A DNA stretch of 64,000 nt from Micrasema longulum (lineage: Eukaryota > Arthropoda > Insecta > Trichoptera > Brachycentridae): NCBI GenBank assembly GCA_022494885.1, contig JAGVSM010003945.1, positions 186,001 through 250,000 of the forward strand, written 5' to 3'. Positions within the stretch are counted from its first letter, which is position 1; the number at the start of each line of letters is the position of its first letter. Below are positions 31,042-42,805 of this stretch, one piece after another. The position numbers and the translations under genes are program-made. The notes beneath the pieces were generated by a model. It saw only the letters and a program-made list of their open reading frames with translations, was not told the DNA's origin and did no database searches.

Positions 31042-33035
31042 TTTCAATATTGAATTATTCTTTTTTTATAGTTGAGAACAAAACAATAGGTATTTTCTAA
31101 ATCTGAGATGCGACCAGTAAGGGAAATATGTGTCTATGTGGTATGACTATTGTTTTATTATAGTATTTTAATAAATCCGTAGCATGCGATTTTTTCATTT
31201 TTATTATAATTCGTGAATCGACATTTCATAACAATATTTTCTCGTCCTATATAAAATTGAACTCTGCGAGAGTCTGATATTTACGATTTTTCTGGTATCT
31301 CTGTTAGTTCAAGTTTTTTTTACCAAAATTCTGTGTATTTTTTGTAAATACCAATTTTAAACACAAATATCATAGTATGCCTATTTAAAAATATTATCTG
31401 CCTGTATGGTATTTGTAATTCGTTTAATATCGACTTAACCTTCGTGTATTTTTTTTTTCAAAATAATTCTTAGAGCTTTGTTCTGTAATATTGTTAATTT
31501 ATTTCAATTTTCTTGTATTGATGAAAATAAAAACCTCTAAATTTAAAAAAAGTTTTGTTTAAATTATAAGTCAAATTAGGTAAATAAAAATTAAAGAGTC
31601 ACTCTTGCAAAGCGAAAATAGCGCTGTATTAAAGATATGTTATAATAATAATGTGTTAATATTTTTACATCCCTTTGGTTTTATTAGTTAAGATAGAGTA
31701 AATTGAACATTTAAGTGAAAGTTGTTTTCAATTTTTAACCCTGTTATTATGAACATATTAGAACAGAGATGAAAGTGTAAAATTCATAATTTTCTTTATG
31801 CGATTCTTCCAACTGTTGATTTTTGTGAAGTTATTATTTATGACCTATTAAATTAAAATATTTAGGTACATCATAAAAACTTGAATAAATCATGTAGAAA
31901 AATAAAGATGTATGATGCTGATATGGTAGCGTTTATTAAAATCGAATCATGTTCATTTATCATTATAAATACATCATGTATGTACAAATTTGTTTAAAGT
32001 ACAAAAAATTGTTTATTTTTATAAACAATCACGAAAAAACGTTTAAAATTAATGACCTCCGAAAAACACAAGAAGTTTATTCTAAAATACTCTTCGCTGA
32101 ATCAACTTATAATATTATAATTTTCTTATTTGTGTGCTCACGAAATGTAATTAAAGTATTCAAAATAATTACATACGGATATTTAGAAAATGTTTCCTAC
32201 TTTAAATACATTATTGTTATCGATAGATTTAATTGTTAGTGAATATTTTTTCCTGAAACCACCAGATAGTATTTGTTTAAATAGATGCTCTTTTGTTGTT
32301 CAAGACATACTATTTTTCTTCTTCATCTTTATTTGTTTTGATAGAAAGCTGCTAGATCATAGGCACCGCACGTAATCAAATAAATATTAAGAGGGTAGGT
32401 GAAAGAATGGGGGTAGGCAATTTCTAAGCAATTTTCTACACTTCATGTACCGAAAGCACTCGGTTTTCCTAATTTAAATTTGTCAGTACTTTTTTTGCAT
32501 TATGCCACGTAACGCAAATGTGGTAAGGATTTTTTTTAACTTGTGACATCTCAGTGGACAAAGGAAAGAAAAAAATGATTATTTTAGTTGATAAGAGCCA
32601 TAGAATTAACACAATACAATTTCAAACACATAACATTTGAATAATTTTACACCTAAATTTCCGGAAAAACAAATTTTATAAAAGCTGTTGCGAGTGGCTA
32701 AAAAAACAAGTGTTAATTGTACTCAATCAAAGCTTTAAAAAATATTTTCGTCTAAAGACTAGATTTGTTTTTCAATCGAAACTTTTAACCACCTTCGACC
32801 AGCTGCCGCTTTTCTATTTTAACCCCTGGTAACCATATTTGGGAGGCATTGGTCACAGATGCCAAGAAGATTTCTCGTCGTCTAATGATATTCCAATCAT
32901 CAACATGAGAAGATATTGATTTTTTATTTTATCCTTTGTACTTTACGTTATTTAATAAATATTACATAGATGTATATTTATATTAACTACCAAATTAAAC
33001 TATAAAATATAGCTTTTTGATGTTTATCAGATATA
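31042..33035. other. AT-rich, no recognised gene
   Basis: A weak MITE-T remnant (GAACATATTAGAACAGAGAT, CTTCCAACTGTTGATTTTTG) lies at 31748-31835. The 96-codon ORF at 31949-32239 is low-complexity and unrecognised. Confidence 0.35.
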
Positions 33036-33039
33036 TATC

Positions 33040-33447
33040 GATATTTCATGTCTCATCAACAAAAATTTCAACATAAATTTTTAAGATTTATAAATTTTAA
33101 ACTATCTATTCCCCTTGAAAAAATGAGTTATTATTCGTTAATGTATAAACTTAATTTTAAAACATTATCTAGTAGACAGACAATCAGTGATTAGATGGTT
33201 TTATTTACAATTTGAAATGGCTGGTTGGAGTCCTTGATTTAACGAACCTCATAACATTTAATGTTCCTACTCGTACGCGACAAACACAGGCAGCGTTATT
33301 TTAAATTAACAAATCTAGTATCCACTAATTATTATATTCACTCACCTATTCAGAGACTACATAGATTTGGCAATGAATTTAACTCTATTCATAGCTTTTG
33401 CTGTTCAACATCGAAATTTAAAGAAAGACTTTTAATTATGGTAGAAT
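33040..33447 (+). pseudogene. CR1/jockey-like LINE C-terminal fragment
   Basis: Reads SHQQKFQHKFLRFINFKLSI, then YYSLMYKLNFKTLSSRQTIS, TFNVPTRTRQTQAA (shifted), YIHSPIQRLHRFGNEFNSIH and FKERLL. This is the order of the non-LTR RT C-terminus (QxKFLRF, L..LxTLxxRR, FNVPTR, SPIxRLxRxxN, FK). At least two shifts and two stops. Confidence 0.65.
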
Positions 33448-33449
33448 AA

Positions 33450-34640
33450 TTTATTGGTCATTTAACCGTTTCGTGTTCGAGTCCCATTATTATTTTTGTG
33501 GTTTTATGTAAATCATTCAATTCACACTTGTAATTTTTTCTTCATTTATTTTATACAGACCATCACTTTGCAGTTTGAAGTGTAAACATACCTTGTGTTT
33601 TTCGAAATTAGTTTCAAATTAATAAAAATAAATAAATATATCGGATATTTGAAATATATAAATGCCAGCTTTTACCCGCAGCTCCGCTTACGTAGTTAAA
33701 TGGAGAAATTCTTTAGGTGGTCAATTAGCTGTGTCGTTTAAAGTTATTTGAAGTTCTCATGTATCAATAAGAGTTTTCCCGGTGAAATGATATGTTTTAT
33801 CGGGATTGAAAGTAACATTGTTTTCCAACTATCGCTATGAAAGAAATACTAAGATATGTTAGTCTATGGTGACGCAAATCCAAAACCCTATTACAAAGCC
33901 AAACTGAAAAGTATTCCAAACTGACCATAGACAAAGTCGGTTAATTTAAATTATTTTCGTTTTGTATTTTAGTTTAAATTTTTGTATTTTAAAATTCTTA
34001 TTCATATGTTACACACATTATTTAAAACGAAATATGTTTTTATTTCACATTGTGGAATTGGCTCTGCACTATTTAGCCATATTTCTGGAATAAAATATAT
34101 TATTATTATTAAAGCATAGAAAAGCAAAGATATTTCAAAAAATAATTTCGCATTTGTTATTTTTGTCATCCCACTTTACAGCCTGCCTATTTTCAAATAA
34201 TTTTGCTAATTTATTATTTACTTTATTAATTGATTATATATGTGCAAATACGTAGGCGTAAATTACAAAAAAAAAATACGTATCCCTTACTCTATGAGAC
34301 CAAGAGCCCCATGTTGAGTTGGGATACAACACAATGGAAAGTGGAAGCATGCACATTATGTTTCATTATTTTTTTGGTGTACTTTTTCAATTTTCGGGAT
34401 GAAAAGTAACAAGCTTATTTAATTTCCAATCTCTCCCGCTATTGTCAACTATTATTGAAGTATTAACTATAATCATATCTTATGTACATTAAATTGAATA
34501 AAAATTAGTGATAGAAGAATAACATCTTATATGTTTTTTTGTATAAAATTGTTAATAATCTTTTTAAAGTTTCTGATTTGGTTTAATGTTTTGATTTCAA
34601 TGTGCTTAATATGCCAATGAGGCATCAAATTTACTTTAGA
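33450..34640. other. Mostly unassigned, one shared block
   Basis: 34265-34365 is an inverted copy of 25925-26015 (TTGAGTTGGGATACAACACA). TTACCCGCAGCTCCGCTTAC at 33670-33689 resembles a widespread insect repeat motif; not placed. Confidence 0.35.
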
Positions 34641-34647
34641 TAAATTA

Positions 34648-35385
34648 ATATATCAACAATATTTTGAGTTTGTCCAAATTTTTGTAGACGAGGACTGGAT
34701 TGAACTCCCTGGGGAGCTGTAACTATGAACATATTACAATAGAGATGAAGAACAATTTAGAGAAGGTAATATAGAAGTCTAGTCATCTACAGGGCTTATG
34801 ACCTGTCATTGGCTGGTTTAAGTGGTCACTTTACACACTGTGTAACATTCACCGTTCTGCCAATATTTGAACATCTGTATTTCTTCAATTCTTTCAACTG
34901 TTGATGTTTATGTTAAAGGGCTAAAACCTTAATTTATGCGGGTGAGATTCATCTGATTGAATTATTTCACCTACATACTAGGAAACGGCTGAAAATTTCT
35001 TTTCAATATCCAAACTTCTTCATGGACCAGGGGTGCTATTCTGAACTACTCTCGTGGCACGAGAAAACAGTTTTTCTCGTGTATTTTGTAGCCAGCCCAG
35101 GTGGATTTATCAACTTCAAACTTCATGTATCAAACTTCAAAATTAAATTTTATAAACATTAACAGATGAAAGAATTGAAAGAATTTAGATATGTTAAAAA
35201 TGGCAGAAATGCCGTATATAAATATATAAATAAATATATTATAATGTAAGCAGAATATGGAATGTTACACAGTGTGTAAAGTGGCCACTTAAACCAGCCA
35301 ATGATATGTCATAAGCCCTATAGATGCCTAGACTTCTATATTACCTAATCTAAATTGTTCTTTATCTCTGTTGTAATATGTTATT
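34648..35385. mobile_element. MITE-T, most complete copy
   Basis: The left arm starts ACAATATTTTGAGTTTGTCC, AAATTTTTGTAGACGAGG, GAACTCCCTGGGGAGC, ATTACAATAGAGATGAAG and TCTACAGGGCTTATGACCTG; the right arm (35255-35385) repeats it inverted (GTGTGTAAAGTGGCCACTTA, CCAGCCAATGATATGTCATA, TTTATCTCTGTTGTAATATG). Arms of 200-300 bp and a unique centre, no ORF. The outer 60 bp of the right arm are replaced by other sequence. Superfamily unknown. Confidence 0.75.
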
Positions 35386-36213
35386 CATTCTCTATTCCCG
35401 AAAATTCACTCTCTCGGGAACGAATCCATTGATGACCAAAAAATATATATATTTGCTTAAACTGTATCAAATTTTAAGAGCCAATTATTTTTAATTTATT
35501 TTAAATATTATTTTAGTTTTAAGTATTTTCATTTATTTTTCATGCATATGTTTTTTTCATTTTTAATTGTATATTTATATTTGTAAATTGTTTATAACCT
35601 CTGTGTACGAGTTGTGTTCAGAAAATAACGAATTATTTTTTAATTGCGCGGGTTTGAAGGGTCCGATTGTTAATTAAAAAAAAAAATATGTTCGTAAAAT
35701 TGCCGAGCTCATAAAAACACTTCTAACCTTAGCGGCTGCCACAGACAAAGTAAACAATGAATTTATCTGAAATTTTTAGCATACTTTAGGGGCATGTATA
35801 CCAACATAACACAACACTCTTTCCTCTTTCGTTCTTGCTCTAACTATAATGCTTTTTTTTTCATCTATTGAAATATTTTACATGTCCTTAATTTATTTTA
35901 AAATAAATTAAGACTCCTCATTTCTGGCTGCGATACGATCTCACTTACTATTTAATGATGCTCACACTTACACACACCCGAACACTTACTCCTACACTAA
36001 TACACATAAACACACATCTACACTTACTCTCATACAAATACACATAAACACACCCTTTTGTTGTAACAAAATTTAATAATATTTATAATAATATTCTTAT
36101 TTAGAAACTTTGCTGGTCTGTCTTTAAACTGTATTTTTTGTAATGTTACTATATCATTTTCGACCGCTTGTTTCTTTGAAATAAATAACATAATTTAAAA
36201 AAAACTAACTATC
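35386..36213 (+). other. Probable LINE 3' UTR with CA-rich tract
   Basis: CACTTACACACACCCGAACA and repeated ACACATAAACACAC blocks at 35960-36055, then an A-rich tail near 36195. The 3' UTR of the LINE at 47375-48305 has a similar CACACxTACxC tract, so this may be a coding-less copy. No protein homology seen. Confidence 0.35.
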
Positions 36214-36405
36214 GGGTTATGGTCCCGTGGCTAGTGTTGCGGTCTCACGGATTAGAGGTTCACGGGTCGAACCCCACCCTACCTCAACTTGAATTCCATA
36301 TTCTAATAGTGAGTTATTTACAACTCGTTGAAAATGGCTACCAAAATTGAAATATTTGGGTGAATTATAAGAACGCTAATATTTCATTTTATTAATAAAT
36401 AAAAA
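36214..36405 (+). repeat. SINE-L copy 2
   Basis: GGGTTATGGTCCCGTGGCTA, GGTCTCACGGATTAGAGGTT, CGGGTCGAACCCC, then CTACCTCAACTTGAATTCC and AGTGAGTTATTTACAACTCG. Confidence 0.7.
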
Positions 36406-36636
36406 AATCAATCGGACTCTCCAAACCGCGAAATTTAAAAATTTCCGTTATTTTCTAAACACACCTTGTATGTAGAAGACTTAGGGCGTTAATAAATAAA
36501 TAAATAATGAAACTATGAAATATTTCAATGTAAAAACACAACTCATGAAAATGTTATTTCATCTGTCGAACATTTCGAGAATTGAACCCGGGATTCAAGA
36601 CAGACGAAAAAACCAGGGACTTGGTGTCTCTACAAC

Positions 36637-37152
36637 TTGTTTACTGAAACTTATAATTAGAAATCAAACACTGATTTGAGTCTACTGAACACTTTATTTT
36701 ATTTTTTACAAATATAAACATATAAAAATAAAAACTTCGTGACAATTGTTTCGCCTTATTACGGCATTTTCAAACGAATGTGAAGATTATTTGGATTGAA
36801 TGTCCTTATATAGTTATATAATTCAAGGTACTTAAGTAGAAAATAAAAATAATCTTATAAACTATAGCATGTACATTGATCATAATTGAGGGAAAAACCA
36901 ATGGTTAAGGGTGAGGCTAAGTGTTTAATAGGTAATGGGGAATTTAGGTATTTATATTTGAGTTTCGGGGAAAATATAACAAAGTAAGTATTTATTGACA
37001 AAAAATTTTCACGAAGTTTTTATTTTTTTATGTTTATATTTGTAAAAATAAAATAAAGTGTTCAGTAGACTCCAATCAGTGTTTGATTTCTAATTTAAAT
37101 ATGGAGTTCTACAAAATAAACACCAAATCAATCAATTGTTTACTGAAGCTAA
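36637..37152 (+). mobile_element. Inverted-repeat element with hammerhead motif (P5)
   Basis: TTGTTTACTGAAACTTA (36637-36653) and TTGTTTACTGAAGCTAA (37136-37152) are a target duplication: 12 identical bases, 15/17 overall. Inside, the left arm (36655-36790) and right arm (36996-37097) are inverted copies (AATTAGAAATCAAACACTGA, GTCTACTGAACACTTTATTT, AATAAAAACTTCGTGA). A unique tail of about 38 bases follows the right arm only. The left arm has a hammerhead-like motif; the right arm starts just inside it. Same plan as P1 and P2. Confidence 0.7.
36736..36780 (-). ncRNA. Hammerhead ribozyme-like motif in P5
   Basis: On the minus strand: stem I TTCGT (36778-36774) / ACGAA (36740-36736), a perfect 5 bp; box I TTGAAAA (two changes from CUGANGA); stem II GCC/GGC with a 7-nt loop; GAAA (36752-36749); palindrome ACAATTGT; C at 36741 as the cleavage base. 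The two box I changes (C3 and G8) would probably abolish cleavage in this copy. Confidence 0.5.
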
Positions 37153-37554
37153 CAAGTAATATGTATAAATATTGTAATTCAATTTACGTACAATTTAACC
37201 CTGAAACTCGTCTGCTCAATATAATATGGTATATTATGATTCCCGCCAGAGACAGACTAATAAACGCACAAACATGCATGTCTCATCTCCTATACAAGGT
37301 TACATTGCACTTTATTCGGCGGGCAATTAAATTCAATTATTTTGTGATAACTCGTATATTGGACACATGATCATTTTAAAGTTGTTATGCTAATTTTATC
37401 TCAGATCAAACATAACGGTATCTCAAAATTTCGTAGAAATAATAGTTTCTAAGCGAATGAATTTCCGAATATTACAAATTTCAATAGGAAGTTTATAGAG
37501 ATAGAGTTGTCTTCAATGAGAAAGATCAGTGTTTTTTTAATTTATTTTTTTGTT
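37153..37554. other. No recognised gene
   Basis: A 95-codon plus-strand ORF begins at 37083 inside the end of P5 and runs to 37370. It has no recognisable domain and starts in repeat sequence, so I do not call it. Confidence 0.3.
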
Positions 37555-37935
37555 TGTTAAAAGACAATTAAACTAAACCCAATTTAAAAAAATTTAATAA
37601 TTGTGTATCATATCAGCGCAATAATTTTTTAAACTTTGTATTTTTGAGATTACTCCGCGTGTGACGTCTCAAGTTTTCTTCTCCTTCTTCTCGGTCAATT
37701 CTACCGATTTGTCAGTTGACTTACCGTCATCCGGAAATACATCACAACTCTCTTATCATTGGTACATTCATAAGTACTAGTGACGTCGTTAAAATTAGTT
37801 TGCTTTTACTAAAATTTATATAATTTTTTTAAAATTTTTAAGAAACGTTGCCGTACAATTTTATGCTTTAATTTTAACTGATCGTAAGAAAACATTTTTG
37901 CAAATAATTTCCTGTAGGGCTGAACTTCATCTTTG
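37555..37935 (-). repeat. M2 copy (reverse)
   Basis: ATTACTCCGCGTGTGACGTC, CGTCATCCGGAAATACATCA, CAACTCTCTTATCATTGG, TAGTGACGTCGTTAAAATTA and TTCCTGTAGGGCTGAACTTC. The terminal CCTCATTG is lost. Confidence 0.65.
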
Positions 37936-38685
37936 TCTATAAAGTATTGCAAAATTAAATACTCTAAAGACATGTTCAATTACAGGTTTCCGACGGTCGT
38001 TCTTTAAGTTTTGATACAAACAGAAAACTCGGCTATACTTTATTTGATTTTAAAATGACAAGCATAATAATTATGAATTATTAATGAAATCTAATTATCA
38101 TGACTAAATATCCATTAAAAATATTAGCAAACAATGCACTATTTTTAAAGAACTAACTTAACTCATCAATATCATTATATGTCCGCTCCCTAGTTGGAGC
38201 ATATGGTATCTACAAAGAGCTTTCATGCGTAGGGCTAATCACCTTACTTTCCTAAAATCAATTAAATACTAAGCCCCCACAGAAACTTAACTGCAAACCA
38301 CATATTTTTTCAACTTTAAAATTTTTTTTAAATACATTTTTTCCTTCTCTTATTTCTAGGGGTATTTCCCCATAATACAAATGTTCAGCTCGGTGCATCG
38401 ACGAGTTCTGTGCTTTTCCTTTTTTGCAAAATGGCAGCTTTATTTATTTTTTCTTGTTTCATATCGGTTAGAAAGTTAAGTTTCTTGAGGAATAACCGTT
38501 TATTATTTTGTAAATAAACATTTTTACCTTAAAATATATCAATTGACCTACTGTCATAATTTTCGTTTGTTTTAGCATTAATTTTATCTTTGTGTATCTA
38601 TTCTTCCTTAAAATTATTGCATTTTCATAGCCTTATTCTGTTAACTTCTTAAAACCTTCGGGCTCGCGCTGTCCTGGAAGCCCGT
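37936..38685. other. Mostly unassigned; RTE end remnant
   Basis: 38165-38240 minus strand reads KLFVDTICSN with the ATACCATATGCTCCAACTAG motif that ends the RTE copy at 61912. Nothing else recognised. Confidence 0.35.
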
Positions 38686-38689
38686 CGAT

Positions 38690-38835
38690 GACGATCTTTC
38701 GTGTTTATTCAGCTGAACTAAGGGGCGCAGGATTGACGTGGGAAGAGGCGAAAATGCTGCCTGGCGATAGGGTCTCCTGGAGGCAACTGGTGAAGTCCAC
38801 ATGCTCCACGTAGGAGCGGATATGGAAAAGAAGAA
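38690..38835 (+). pseudogene. RTE-type LINE, last codons
   Basis: Reads GAGLTWEEAKMLPGDRVSWR, QLVKSTCST, stop. LTWEEAxxLAxDRxxWR is the terminal motif of an insect RTE ORF and also ends the copy at 60860-61912 (LTWES...DRDAWRFFVDT). Only about 45 codons remain. Confidence 0.65.
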
Positions 38836-39689
38836 GTAAATTTCATAAAACAGTCTTTTTATTTTCAAAAGTAAAATACTTAATTTTTTATATTTTTTAG
38901 AACAATACGAATTTGTAAATACACAATGTGACACAAACATAAAACTCCAATTTTCTACCCTTTTACCATTTTATTATGAAAATTTTGAAGACTTAAAATA
39001 CACGTCTTTTATTATTTGCAGAAAGCTATCAAAACACCTGGTGTTTTTTTAATTGTAAGAAGTTGATTTATAAAGGGTTAAAAGTCGTTTTTAGAATGTA
39101 CCTATCTAAAAAGAGCCCACGAGATCTCCACAGCGGATCCAGATAAGTGACAGTGTCTCTAATTTCTCCATACTGTCAGTTCTTCTCGTGACGTGAAAAT
39201 TTTTCGGTGTACACGCTCAATAAAATGTATTACTGTCCATTTGTTGAACTCGACAACGATTCTGTAAAATCTTAACATTGTCTCTTATCACTTAAAAAGA
39301 TAATTGTAGCAAATTAATATGTATTTCAAATGGCCGATAATCAAATGTTTGAACAAAAACGATCGTCGTTACATAGATGTTTACATAATAGTAAATCGGG
39401 AAACCTTGACAGAAACCTAGATAACAAGGCACAAAGAATATTGCGTTAGCCTTGACTGAAATACTATCGCTAGACACCTATATTATTTTGCCTATCTTCG
39501 CTGATATCAACTATCAAAACATAATAATATTTTAAAAACGAACTAGAGGTATAATTAAAAATAAACGTTTGTCACTAGACTTGGTAAAATAGTTCTCAAA
39601 AATCTAACGTGCATTGATAAATATATCTGTGTATCATAAAGGTTTTAGCTTAGCTTTACTTTTCTAACACCACTAACATAGTTCTGTGT
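38836..39689. other. No recognisable feature
   Basis: AT-rich; chance ORFs only. Confidence 0.3.
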
Positions 39690-40020
39690 CTGAACGGATA
39701 TGAGTACAGTTCTGTGTGTGATACAGAACCAGAACCCTGAATTTTTGACTCGATGACTGCACTCAGTGCACTCAAGTAGAAATCCTGAAAACGGAAATCG
39801 AGTGTGGATAAGTCCACCGCGTAATGTAGTGGTTGTTGCATTCTTCACTACGCTTGAGGTCCTAGGTTTAATTCCTGGCATGAAATTGGACGGTGGACGT
39901 GAAATATTAATTATAAAGGGGGTCACGCACTGTAATATTTCATTGTTCTTGGCCTGGCATCTGAAGCGTAAGACTGATCACCCTACCTTATGCAGAACCC
40001 TATGCGGCACTTGGTGGGGA
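39690..40020 (+). repeat. SINE-G, long form, second copy
   Basis: The upstream block (ACAGTTCTGTGTGTGATACA, TTTTTGACTCGATGACTGC) parallels 178-285; the degraded head is at 39815-39880 (GCGTAATGTAGTGGTTG, CTTGAGGTCCTAGGTTTAAT); the body is GGCATCTGAAGCGTAAGACT and GATCACCCTACCTTATGC. Confidence 0.6.
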
Positions 40021-40229
40021 TATGGAGACGATATAAATATCGACAGATGGACGTATTGCAAAGTTATGTTCATTCACGTATACGCGTCACAAAATTGCAA
40101 ATAATAGGCAGTGACTGTGATCACTTAAAACTAAAACCAACCGATGACAGGTTAAAGGCATTATAATATATATCATTATGGTGATAGATTCGTAATTAGT
40201 ATCATTACATAGCCTCTTCTACAAAATCA

Positions 40230-40700
40230 AATACCTCATACAAAAAAAAAGAAAATATCGTGATGTCAAAAGCAAATTGAGCTACATAGTCGCCTTCTGG
40301 AGAACTGGTAACAAGACAGACATAACAATGATACAAAGACAAGAATATGAAATCATGAAACTAATACATAACTTACTCTACCTGACCCCTAGGACTTAAA
40401 TGTACAAAAAAACACACCAGTTGGACATAAAATACATGACGAAAATTGAGGCGATAAAAATTGTACAGGATATTGGATTGGGAAACATGCGAGACAATGA
40501 CATAATATTAACTAAAAGTGCTGACATACACAAATATAATACCTGACACGACCACGTTTAAAAAAACTAGGACAAACGCGGGACAGTCAAAAATACTATA
40601 CAATGGACTGGAACTGGACTTACCTTACTTCTTGAAAAATTACATAGGAAACAAATTTTAAATCAACCTGAAAACACGCATGATAACTACACTAACCAGA
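40230..40700 (+). pseudogene. Jockey/CR1-like LINE C-terminal fragment
   Basis: Reads IQRQEYEIMKLIHNLLYLTP, KKTHQLDIKYMTKIEAIKIV, then IHKYNT(R)HDHV and, shifted, a YxNGL...YN-like end. Order matches LINE ORF2 C-termini (QxxxxKxIxxLxxxxP, LxIKxM, HxHNTR, YNGLxxYNxLP). Decayed, several shifts. Confidence 0.5.
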
Positions 40701-40794
40701 TGAGACAAAACATGAATAGGCCTTATAATATTTCTTATTTAAAAATAAAAAAAGAAAATGTACACAATATTAAAACTTGTGTACACAGAATTTA

Positions 40795-41010
40795 TTTTTT
40801 AGAGCATTAATCAACGAAAATGGAGGAAGAATGACTGGACAGGTGCCACCGTTTTGTAGCAACAATTCACGGACAGTGTATGCTTTTAATGCCGTATTAA
40901 ATAGATTTCATGAACTCGGCAATAGTTATTCCCACGTATCTGATATATGTAGTGTAGGGTATTGTTCCTGTAGTACAAACCTTTTGAACTTTTTTAAAGA
41001 TGGTGAATAG
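40795..41010 (+). pseudogene. Unidentified coding-like repeat, copy 1
   Basis: An open frame reads RMTGQVPPFCSNNSRTVYAF, NAVLNRFHELGNSYSHVSDI, CSVGYCSCSTNLLNFFKDGE, stop. A reverse-oriented relative lies at 60590-60790 with the same ending (TTTAAAGATGGTGAATxG). A Cys-rich tail after NAVLNRF.ELG could be the end of an R1/I-type LINE protein, but I cannot confirm it. Confidence 0.4.
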
Positions 41011-42692
41011 TAATTATATTTATTTATTCATGGATTTCATAATATATACAGTTTTTTGTTCACTTTGCCTAGCTGTATGAAACAGTACTTATGATTTTCT
41101 TGTTATATTACTGTAGAATGTTTTATTATTTAAACTTTGTACTGAATAAGATTATTTTTTTAAATATAAATCTTGTATAATTTTTAGGTTTATTTTTTTT
41201 TTATAAATCTTGGGAACGGAGGAAATTTCTGTTTAAAAAAAATATATATTAAGCCTAATATGTTAGTGTTATAAATGTTTGTTTATGTTGATAAAATAAA
41301 TAAATAAAATAAATAATCATATATATACGAACACCAAAATGTAATTTTGATTCTTGATGTGTAAATGTGTTACGTTACGTTTATGTACCTCTTCATAAGT
41401 TTATTAATATAAATTTGGTATGCCTGAGGTTTTTTTTTTCAATACAATTATTTCCTGAGTAACGGCAAATATAAAATTAACAATTTTTATATTTTAACAA
41501 GTTATCTATTATCTTAGCCTGTAGGAACCTTGAAAAACCTTGATTGATAGATATGAAAAAAATATATATTTACACATGAAAAAATACATTTATAATATTA
41601 GAAGAATTGGGCGTACTTTTGTTTAGTGATATTTTTTTTTTTAAAAAATACAGGTACAAGCTAGGAAACAGGTAAATGTACCTTTTCATTATTTTTACAT
41701 CATATTTGAAATCGTTTATATATAGCTACCAGTATAATATTTTAATTGATGTGTAATTTTAAAATTACTGTTTTTTGCACTGAAAATGAGTTGATCAACC
41801 TAAAACGGCCAAAAAACGTAATCAAATTAAGCGTGAAAACGATGTGATCAAAAAAATAATAAAATAAAATAATAATAAATCACTGACGGTAAATATAAAC
41901 AATGTTATTTAAAATATAAACGTCCTACTCGATTTCCTCCACCGGTTCTTATTCGGATATTTAAAACCATGCGTGTGCTATTTTTAATATTTTTTACTAG
42001 GTATACTACATTGTATGAAAATATTTACATTACGACTGCATGTTCATTTGCTACACAGTTTTTACACGTTTCCCCCAGAATCTTTTACATTTTACAACAC
42101 ATTAATTCTATTTGGTCTATTCGTTGATAAAAATCATCAATTAGCCAAGCTTCGTACACTCTTGACTCTGACAGATTGAAAAAATCATCATTAATTAGCC
42201 ACAATGTGCAATGTAAGAGATAACACGACAATTGTTTATTTTACGTGCGATATTCTCTACATTGCCCATGCTTTTAATATATGTAATTCGTAGAAACGCT
42301 TTTCAACGCATATTATACTTCACACCTGATATAAGGAGAAGATAATGATAGAAAAACATCTATTGTTTTAATATCTAGAAGAAAGTCATAATTTCCCACA
42401 GGTAATGCGTATCGTTTATGAAAGAAAGGAAATGGATACTTGATTAGGCCACACAATGATAAAGACATTTCAATATTATGTACATAATACAAAACATAAA
42501 CACTTTGCACTAGAAATCTTTCGTTTTTAAAACACACTAGTATGTATCACAAACACTCTAGTAAGTATTGTACGTGTATTTAATGTATTTCTGTGGATAT
42601 CTGTCATTGGTTCTCATTCTCTGTATATTTCATTTGTTATATTTTTGTTACATGTATTACTGTTGATATCCCCAATAAATAAAAATAAAAAA
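41011..42692. other. AT-rich, no recognised feature
   Basis: Long low-complexity AT-rich spacer. The 74-codon minus-strand ORF at 42313-42537 is unrecognised. Confidence 0.35.
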
Positions 42693-42805
42693 ACAATGTT
42701 TTGAGTTTGTCTAAATTTTTGTAGACAAGGACTGGAATCAAACTCCCTCGGGAGCTGTTTATATTAACATATTACAACAGAACTGAACATTTTAGAGAAA
42801 AGAAT
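42693..42805 (+). repeat. MITE-T end fragment
   Basis: ACAATGTTTTGAGTTTGTCT, AATTTTTGTAGACAAGGACT, ACTCCCTCGGGAGCTGTTTA and ATTACAACAGAACTGAACAT: the outer end of the family. Confidence 0.65.

Noticed and set aside
35940..36060. CA-rich tract as a CRISPR-like or minisatellite array
   Set aside because: No regular unit or spacer; a LINE 3' UTR with a similar tract exists at 47520-47650.
37083..37370. 95-codon ORF
   Set aside because: Its start lies inside the inverted repeat of P5, and it has no domain.
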